Positions 58,766 to 64,000 of a stretch of 64,000 nt of DNA are shown here, piece after piece. The number at the start of each line of letters is the position of its first letter. Positions within the stretch are counted from its first letter, which is position 1. The notes under the pieces are model-generated. The model did not search any database. It saw only the letters and a program-made list of their open reading frames with translations, and was not told the origin of the DNA. The position numbers and the translations under genes were made by a program. Origin of the DNA: JAYRGC01 sp041908065 (GTDB lineage Bacteria > Pseudomonadota > Alphaproteobacteria > UBA9219); contig JAYRGC010000050.1 in assembly GCA_041908065.1 (NCBI GenBank), positions 62,001 through 126,000 of the forward strand. Direction: 5' to 3'.

Positions 58766-60260
58766 TGCCGATAACAACGACAACATGGACGCTTTCGACG
58801 GCGACGACTTGGGGCAACCGTCAGCCCCGGGCGCGGCCTATGGCGATGACGGCAAAAAACCCGGCGGCTTAGCGGGTATTCTGCATTCCCGCCCCATGCT
58901 TAAGCTGGCCATAATAATGGGAGTGGTCGGATTGGCGGCGGCGGCGGCTTTGGGCGCGTTTTCGGAAAAATCCGCCGACGTCAAATCCAACGTGGTGTCC
59001 GCTCCCGACTTGAACGAAGCTCCGGGCAGCAAGGCTTCCCCGTACTTTATAGACCAAAACCGCCAGGCCAACGCCCAGCGCGCCGCCGAGGCGTCTCAGT
59101 CTGGCGGCAGCGCCATACCTACGCCGGTTGGGCAAAACGTCGACGTCAGCGAACTGATGAACAAGAAAAGCGACGACCAATTGGTCGAATTCCGCGCCGA
59201 AACCGAGCGTTTGCGGCAGGAAATGCGCCAGCAGGAACAGCGCAACGCCCAGCAGATACAGGTTATCCAGCAACAGTCGCAACGACCGGAAGACGACAGC
59301 CTAGCTCAGGCCATGCAAAAGCAGATGCAGCAGTTGATGGAAAGCTGGACGCCCAAGGAGATGAAGCTGGTGAACGGCGTATTGTCCGAAAAGGACAAGG
59401 AAAGGGAGGCGCAAGCCGCGCAACAAGCCTCGCTTGCCACGCAGCAGAATTCTGCGGCGGAGCAAACGGTCGAGGTCGACAAGATACTCGTGCCGTCAGG
59501 AACGGTCAGCTATGCCCAGTTGTTGACGGAGGCCAATTCCGACGTGCCGTCTCCCATATTGGCGCAGATATTGTCAGGCCCGTTGGCGGGCGGTCGGGCG
59601 GTCGGGCGTTTTCAAGTGTCGAACGACTATCTGGTGCTGGAGTTCAACACCGTCAGCCTGAAGGGCAAGGAATATTCGATCAACGCATTGGCTCTTGATC
59701 CCGACACCACGCTCGGCGGTCTTGCTACCGAGGTGGATCACCGTTATTTCATGCGCGTGGTCTTGCCTGCCGCCGCCGCCTTCGCTTCGGAATTCGGGCA
59801 GTCCTTGGGGGATACGGAATCCACAGTTTACATCAGCAACGGCACCGTGTTTTCCACTCAAGCCAAGAAGGGAATGGAGGATGCCCTCTATTCAGGCATG
59901 GGACGCGCCGGAGACAGCGTAGCCCAGTTCTTGCAGGACGAGGCTTCCAAAATCAAGCCTCTGATCCGCGTAGCCGTCGGCGCGCCGATGGGGTTGTTTT
60001 TCCTGAATCCAGTCCAGGAAAGCGGCAGGAGTTCGGGCGGATTTTCGTCGCTGTCCGACCGGAATAACGCCGCGGCGCAAGCGATGGCCGTTGAAGCCTT
60101 GAACGCCGCGAACGCCAACAGGCAACAACAGGCTCCCCAACAGGTTTATCCGGCGTCGCAGTATTCCGCTTATCCCGACGGGCGAAAGAATCGCGGCGGA
60201 GTCACGGTGATCACGCCGAACCAAAACAGCGGCGTCTACTACAACACTTCAGGTCGGTAA
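58755..60260 (+). CDS. dotG: DotG/IcmE-family type IVB secretion protein (VirB10-like C-terminus)
   Basis: 501 residues, start overlapping the dotH end by 11 bases. N-terminal acidic tail, one membrane helix (LAIIMGVVGLAAAAALGAF, ~51-69), a long Gln-rich coiled linker (LRQEMRQQEQRNAQQIQVIQ), then the VirB10-like domain: VPSGTVSYAQLLTEANSD, GPLAGGRAVGRFQVSNDYLV, ALDPDTTLGGLATEVDHRYF, VLPAAAAFASEFGQ. It spans both membranes in the core complex. Legionella DotG is about 1,000 residues because of pentapeptide-like repeats that are absent here. Confidence 0.9.
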   Translation: MTNNADNNDNMDAFDGDDLGQPSAPGAAYGDDGKKPGGLAGILHSRPMLKLAIIMGVVGLAAAAALGAFSEKSADVKSNVVSAPDLNEAPGSKASPYFIDQNRQANAQRAAEASQSGGSAIPTPVGQNVDVSELMNKKSDDQLVEFRAETERLRQEMRQQEQRNAQQIQVIQQQSQRPEDDSLAQAMQKQMQQLMESWTPKEMKLVNGVLSEKDKEREAQAAQQASLATQQNSAAEQTVEVDKILVPSGTVSYAQLLTEANSDVPSPILAQILSGPLAGGRAVGRFQVSNDYLVLEFNTVSLKGKEYSINALALDPDTTLGGLATEVDHRYFMRVVLPAAAAFASEFGQSLGDTESTVYISNGTVFSTQAKKGMEDALYSGMGRAGDSVAQFLQDEASKIKPLIRVAVGAPMGLFFLNPVQESGRSSGGFSSLSDRNNAAAQAMAVEALNAANANRQQQAPQQVYPASQYSAYPDGRKNRGGVTVITPNQNSGVYYNTSGR

Positions 60261-60320
60261 AACAGTGGCGATTCGCTGTTTCCGGCGATGAACTGGATCG
60301 ATTAAACGGAGTTTCGATAG

Positions 60321-61580
60321 ATGAGCGAGAATCAGCAAGGCCGCGACGAGGAAATCGAGGTTCGTGACGGAGCGAGCGGAACGGAGGACGCGAGCGATAG
60401 CGTCGAGGCGTGGCATGAAGACCAACCTCCGGTCGACGATTTTAACGACGCCGCTCCGGATACAGATGGCGAAGCCGCTCAAGCCGAAGAAGCCAACCCT
60501 TTCGAAAAGAGCGCCTCCGATGGCAAAAAAAGGGGCAATATGGTGTTGTTCGGCGTCCTAGGCGTCGTCGGGCTATTCGCTCTTTCCATGTTGTATCTAC
60601 AATTCGGCGGAGACGGCGGATCCGCCCCCAAGGAAGCGTTGGACATAAACAGCCTCGCCTCCGACACGCGTCAGAAGGATCTTAATCCTTTGCCGACAGA
60701 CGCCGAACCTGCGGCGGACAAGGTCGACATGGCCTCGCTTTACGACATTGGCAAAGCAGTATCCGCGAACGGAACTACTGCGGTAATGCCCGGAGTGGCC
60801 GACAATTATATCGTCGATAAAACCAATGCTCAGCCGGAAGCCGTTCCCGCCCCGAGCCAAAACCAATTAGCCACCGCCACGGTGACGGCGCAAATGCCGC
60901 AAAAGAGCCAAACCGCTTCAGCGCAAGCTGTGGTCGCTGCTCCGACGGTTGTTCCGGTTCCTGCCGCTTCCCATCCCCTCGCTTCTCCGCCTTCTCCATC
61001 CGTTTCGGCAACGTCAGCGGATAAGCGTTTGGCTGATATGGAGGCCAAAATCGCTACCACCTCCGGACGCATCGATGAATTGCAGGCCGTCCTTGATCGG
61101 ATGTCTGCCCAGATAACAGGCATTTCCGGCAAATTGGACGCTTCAGGAAACGTGGCTTCCTTGACAGCCATAGAAGAACGCGTCGCCAAGATGGAAAAAC
61201 ATGCGGCCAACGCAGCTCCGGCCGCCTCTAAACGGGTCAAGGAAACAGCCGTTTCTTATGACGACGCCGTCGCTGATGACGCCGCTAAGGCCATCCCCGC
61301 GCCAGCAGAAGAAAAACGAGTGGCCAAGCGTTCTACTCGTAAGGTTAACGCCGAAGCGTCCTCGCGAAAAACCGTGAAAGTATTAAACGCTGAACCTCAA
61401 AAAACGTGGGTGTTAAGAGCCGCAACGCCAGACGCAGCTTGGGTTTCAGCCGGATCAGGCAGTAAGGACTTGCGCAAGGTGTCGGTAGGTGATACATTGC
61501 CCGGCGTAGGCAAAATACGTTCCATAACCCAATCTGGTGACAGGTGGGTGGTCTCGGGAACATCAGGTACGATAAGATAA
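60321..61580 (+). CDS. dotF: DotF/IcmG-like type IVB secretion protein
   Basis: 419 residues. Long acidic cytosolic N-terminus (about 80 residues), one membrane helix (MVLFGVLGVVGLFALSMLYL, ~74-93), a Pro/Ala-rich periplasmic linker, a coiled coil (LADMEAKIATTSGRIDELQA, VLDRMSAQITGISGKL) and a C-terminal fold WVLRAATPDAAWVS, VSVGDTLPGVGKIRSITQSG. Membrane topology, coiled coil and place after dotG match DotF/IcmG, though the sequence is diverged and the protein is longer than the Legionella one (~270). Confidence 0.72.
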   Translation: MSENQQGRDEEIEVRDGASGTEDASDSVEAWHEDQPPVDDFNDAAPDTDGEAAQAEEANPFEKSASDGKKRGNMVLFGVLGVVGLFALSMLYLQFGGDGGSAPKEALDINSLASDTRQKDLNPLPTDAEPAADKVDMASLYDIGKAVSANGTTAVMPGVADNYIVDKTNAQPEAVPAPSQNQLATATVTAQMPQKSQTASAQAVVAAPTVVPVPAASHPLASPPSPSVSATSADKRLADMEAKIATTSGRIDELQAVLDRMSAQITGISGKLDASGNVASLTAIEERVAKMEKHAANAAPAASKRVKETAVSYDDAVADDAAKAIPAPAEEKRVAKRSTRKVNAEASSRKTVKVLNAEPQKTWVLRAATPDAAWVSAGSGSKDLRKVSVGDTLPGVGKIRSITQSGDRWVVSGTSGTIR

Positions 61581-61670
61581 CCGAGATAAGTTAATAAAAA
61601 GTTTAAAATAATTGCAAAGAGAAGTTTTGAGGGATTGTAATTGGCCATAGTTTTTAAATCGGAGGGTAAC

Positions 61671-62492
61671 ATGATGAAATCAATCGTTTTTGCGTCAGCC
61701 GCAGTTGTAGGCATGGTTGCCGTTTCTTCCGGCGCGTCTGCCGCCGGCGGCGCGGTGCAGTCGTGGAAGGGATGGTACGCCGGTGCTGACGTCGGTTTCG
61801 GCGCAATAGACGGCGATACCAGTTTCAATCCGTTGCCTAGTGCGGCTTATTTCGACGATCTCAAGCCGACCAGCTTGGAGCTTGAGGACGGCGGAATGAA
61901 CGGCGCGGTTCACGCCGGCGTCAACTGGCAGTCGGGACGCGTGGTATACGGAGCCGAAGCCGATTTCAGCATTTCCGGCGTGGAGAGCAGTAAAAAGCAA
62001 TCCCCGATCATCGAGATGAACGGCAGCCCGTTCGCCAGCGCGGTCTTTGGCGAAACCCCTTACACTCAGCTGTACACGGCGCAAGAAAACTTGTGGATGG
62101 GTTCGTTGCGCGGTCGCATCGGCGTGATACCTTTTGACAAGTTCTTGGTTTACGGAACCGCCGGATTGGCTCTTGGCGAAAACAAGTTCAAGGCGGTTAC
62201 GGCCTATACAAATTGCACCGGATGCTACACCTACACGGCTAACTTTAACGAAGTTTCGCTGGGTTGGGTTTTGGGCGGCGGTTTGGAATACGCTCTGGCA
62301 GGCGGTTGGTCGATACGCGGCGAGTACCTGCACTACGATCTGAGCGACGTGTCGCGCACCGCCAATCCCACGCCTTCCCGTCCTAACTACAAAGTTAGGT
62401 ACGAGTTTGATACCGCTGAGGATGTCGGTCGCATCGGCGTAAGCTATAAGTTCTACAGCTACGCACCGGTTTCGGCCTATTCCCGCTACTGA
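61671..62492 (+). CDS. Outer-membrane beta-barrel protein (Omp25/opacity-like)
   Basis: 273 residues from ATG 61671 (GGAGGG upstream). Signal peptide MMKSIVFASAAVVGMVAVSS ending near ASA, then barrel strands with aromatic girdles: WKGWYAGADVGFGAIDGD, GVNWQSGRVVYGAEADFSIS, LWMGSLRGRIGVIPFDKFLV, GWVLGGGLEYALAGGWSIRG, VGRIGVSYKFYSY. Family of eight-stranded alphaproteobacterial surface porin-like proteins. A strong terminator follows. Confidence 0.87.
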   Translation: MMKSIVFASAAVVGMVAVSSGASAAGGAVQSWKGWYAGADVGFGAIDGDTSFNPLPSAAYFDDLKPTSLELEDGGMNGAVHAGVNWQSGRVVYGAEADFSISGVESSKKQSPIIEMNGSPFASAVFGETPYTQLYTAQENLWMGSLRGRIGVIPFDKFLVYGTAGLALGENKFKAVTAYTNCTGCYTYTANFNEVSLGWVLGGGLEYALAGGWSIRGEYLHYDLSDVSRTANPTPSRPNYKVRYEFDTAEDVGRIGVSYKFYSYAPVSAYSRY

Positions 62493-62520
62493 GGATAGAG
62501 TTCCGTTACGGCGATTTAGA

Positions 62521-62552
62521 AGGGCTGCCGCGAAAACGGCAGCCCTTTTTTT
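62521..62552 (+). terminator. Rho-independent terminator of the outer-membrane protein gene
   Basis: GGGCTGCCG (62522-62530) and CGGCAGCCC (62537-62545) pair across CGAAAA and are followed by seven T. Confidence 0.92.
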
Positions 62553-62794
62553 GGCTCTTATGCAAAACGGGTGGGTAATTTGCGGCCAAGTGCAGCAGTA
62601 AGCACCGCCATTGCGAGGTTACAGCCAAAGGCTGTCTGCGAGCCGCCATTCTTTGGTTTGGACAGCGTTGAACGCTGTCGGGCGGCGAAGCAATCCAGAG
62701 TCATTGAGCAACTGCACTGGATTGCTTCGCCGCCAAGGGGCGGCTCGCAATGACGCCTTTTTTGTAAGACAGCCCCCCGTTTTGGGTGAGAGCC
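62553..62794. repeat. Palindromic repeat element with terminal inverted repeats (copy 7)
   Basis: Outer arms GGCTCTTATGCAAAACGGGT (62553) and CCCGTTTTGGGTGAGAGCC (to 62794) match those of copy 1. Inside: TTACAGCCAAAGGCTGTC, GGCGGCGAAGCAATCCAGAG / CTGGATTGCTTCGCCGCC, GGGGCGGCTCGCAATGACG. Its left end touches the T-tract of the terminator, so insertion next to the terminator is likely. Confidence 0.85.
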
Positions 62795-62803
62795 TTTTTT
62801 GGC

Positions 62804-63439
62804 TTATCCGAAAACTTCGCTCCAGTTGCGTTCCAGAGCCGCGTCTAATTCCGGCATGGAGGTAGTGGAGCCCATTTCCTTCATCGACGTTACCCCGTAT
62901 TCGGCTATTCCGCAGGGCACGATGCCGGAGAAATGCTCCAAATCCGGATCGACGTTTATGGAAAATCCGTGATACGTTACCCATTTGCGGGCACGCACGC
63001 CTATGGCGGCTATTTTCTTTTCCGCGCCTTCGGGGGAGCTAACCCATATTCCCACGCGGCCATCCCGCCTTTCTCCGCGAATACCGAAGCCAAGCAATGT
63101 CATAATGACCAGTTCTTCCAGCCTCCAGACATGCGCCCGCAAGTCCTGCCCCCGAGTCCTCAGGTCGCTCATCACATAGGCAACGCGCTGGCCGGGTCCG
63201 TGATAGGTGTATTTTCCGCCCCGTCCGGACTGATACACCGGAAAGCGGTGTGGCGACAACATATCCGCCTCTACGGCTCCGGTTCCGGCGGTGTAAATTG
63301 GGGGGTGTTCCAGCAACCACACCATTTCCGCGGCGGAGCCGTCGAGGATCGCTTCGACGCGCCTTTCCATAGTCTCCACCGCTTTGGGGTAGAGGATCGG
63401 GGCTGTTTCCCTTACCCATTCCGTTCGTTTTATGACCAT
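62804..63439 (-). CDS. lipB: Octanoyltransferase (lipoate biosynthesis)
   Basis: 211 residues. LipB signature: [14 protein letters not shown], then [20 protein letters not shown], catalytic Lys in [20 protein letters not shown], catalytic Cys in [17 protein letters not shown]. Transfers octanoyl groups from acyl carrier protein to lipoyl domains. The usual RGGxVTYHGPGQ motif is conserved apart from the Lys-Tyr variant. Confidence 0.95.
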   Translation of the reverse strand: MVIKRTEWVRETAPILYPKAVETMERRVEAILDGSAAEMVWLLEHPPIYTAGTGAVEADMLSPHRFPVYQSGRGGKYTYHGPGQRVAYVMSDLRTRGQDLRAHVWRLEELVIMTLLGFGIRGERRDGRVGIWVSSPEGAEKKIAAIGVRARKWVTYHGFSINVDPDLEHFSGIVPCGIAEYGVTSMKEMGSTTSMPELDAALERNWSEVFG

Positions 63440-63549
63440 ATCCGCTTTCCGCTATTGCCCATGGCCTCGTTGTTCTGGTAAATGTCTTGTCCCCTGGCTT
63501 TATACCAGTTCGCGCGCCAGTGGGAAAATGGCTGGTTCGTGGTTACAGT

Positions 63550-63636
63550 GCGGTCGTGGCGGAATTGGTAGACGCGCAGCGTTGAGGTCGCTGTGGGAGA
63601 AATCTCGTGGAAGTTCGAGTCTTCTCGACCGCACCA
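63550..63636 (+). tRNA. tRNA-Leu (anticodon GAG)
   Basis: 87 bases, acceptor GCGGTCG...CGACCGC with encoded ACCA. D-loop GGAATTGGTAGAC, anticodon stem CAGCG/CGCTG around TTGAGGT (anticodon GAG), a class II variable arm GTGGGAGAAATCTCGTGG, and T-arm GTTCGAGTC. Confidence 0.95.
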
Positions 63637-63644
63637 TATCAAGT

Positions 63645-64000
63645 TCAAGACAAATGCGCCAAGCGGCGGTATTCCTCGCTCTGCATCTCGAATAGGCGAC
63701 TGGCTGTGCGGCGGAACGCCTGCTCGTGCGGGCCGGACGGGCACAAGTGTTCCGGCGAGGCTTCAGCCGACATGAACACCTGCGACCTGTTCTCGTAAAG
63801 CGCGTCGACGAAGGTGATAAAACGCAGGGTTTTATTTATCGAATCCGGCGTGAACACCGGAACGCCGTCCACCACTATCGTATGGAAGCACTCCGTCAAC
63901 GCCAGATAATCGGCGGATCCCAAGGGTTGCTCGCATAGGCTGGCGAAATCGAACATCGCCACGCCCGAGGCGGCGCGAGGAACGGTTATGGTTCGCCCGT
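63645..64000 (-). CDS. zapE: ZapE/AFG1-like ATPase, C-terminal part (partial at right edge)
   Basis: The frame enters from beyond 64000 and stops at 63645 after about 118 residues. Visible sequence: GRTITVPRAASGVAMFDFAS, LCEQPLGSADYLALTECFHT, RFITFVDALYENRSQVFMSA, FRRTASRLFEMQSEEYRR. This is the C-terminal half of ZapE, a P-loop ATPase that regulates Z-ring constriction and relates to mitochondrial AFG1/LACE1. The Walker motifs lie outside the window. Tail-to-tail with tRNA-Leu, eight bases apart. Confidence 0.88.
   Translation of the reverse strand, partial: GRTITVPRAASGVAMFDFASLCEQPLGSADYLALTECFHTIVVDGVPVFTPDSINKTLRFITFVDALYENRSQVFMSAEASPEHLCPSGPHEQAFRRTASRLFEMQSEEYRRLAHLS

Noticed and set aside
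61605..61625. A CtrA box (TTAA-N7-TTAA) before the outer-membrane protein gene
   Set aside because: The two TTAA half-sites in AGTTAATAAAAAGTTTAAA are eight bases apart, not seven, in a generally AT-rich stretch.

Overview
The window is a piece of an alphaproteobacterial chromosome carrying the right-hand end of a prophage. The alphaproteobacterial markers are GcrA, a DUF2336 protein, the hemC-hemD-mitofilin-like-HemY block, PurS, an ELM1/DUF1022 protein and ZapE. Genes for a Dot/Icm-type (type IVB) secretion system (dotI, a second dotI-like gene, dotH, dotG, dotF) and two chemoreceptors point to a motile bacterium that interacts with other cells. I cannot name the genus from sequence alone.

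Bases 1 to about 20,912 are foreign. They open with phage late genes: the end of a tail or structural gene, a LamG-like structural protein, a short repeat protein and a holin/XhlA-like protein. Three tandem ~100-residue paralogs follow, then an endolysin and overlapping Rz/Rz1 spanins. Next comes a small gene and the decayed remains of a fourth paralog and a second Rz1. Abutting these ruins is an eight-gene, AT-richer, minus-strand operon (12,637 back to 4,764): HAD hydrolase, PEP mutase, phosphonopyruvate decarboxylase, aspartate carbamoyltransferase homologue, P-loop (DUF1611/BioD-like) enzyme, phosphonoacetaldehyde dehydrogenase, methyltransferase and HD-domain protein. After it come small phage regulatory genes with tight 4- and 8-base overlaps, XRE regulators, an EgtD-like methyltransferase coupled to one regulator, and a tyrosine integrase with a C-terminal excisionase-like HTH. 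The island ends at a tRNA 3'-end fragment, the likely attachment site.

The main discovery candidate is the cargo operon. PepM, Ppd and PhnY together convert phosphoenolpyruvate to phosphonoacetate. A neighbouring ATP-dependent-ligase-like gene and a complete aspartate carbamoyltransferase suggest a product of the N-(phosphonoacetyl)-L-aspartate (PALA) type. PALA is the classical transition-state analogue inhibitor of aspartate carbamoyltransferase, so the extra copy could be a self-resistance target. The enzyme assignments rest on visible motifs; the product is inference.

From 20,970 to 64,000 the DNA is ordinary chromosome, in order: terC, der, tRNA-Pro, purC-purS, lipoprotein/YceI/deacetylase genes, a chemoreceptor with a PAS partner, pgeF, recG, a WD40-like protein, DUF2336, hemC-hemD-mitofilin-hemY, a degenerate HD-GYP protein, argF, nucleotide-sugar genes, a ROK kinase, clpX, clpP, a response regulator with a globin-coupled chemoreceptor, an ELM1-family protein, Lrp/AsnC, gltX, gcrA, the dot genes, an outer-membrane barrel, lipB, tRNA-Leu and the end of zapE. 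Gaps between these genes carry at least seven copies of a palindromic repeat built on GTCATTGCGAGCC / GGCTCGCAATGAC, some with their own terminal inverted repeats. None occurs in the island, which supports its recent arrival. Two other palindromic families also sit between core genes.
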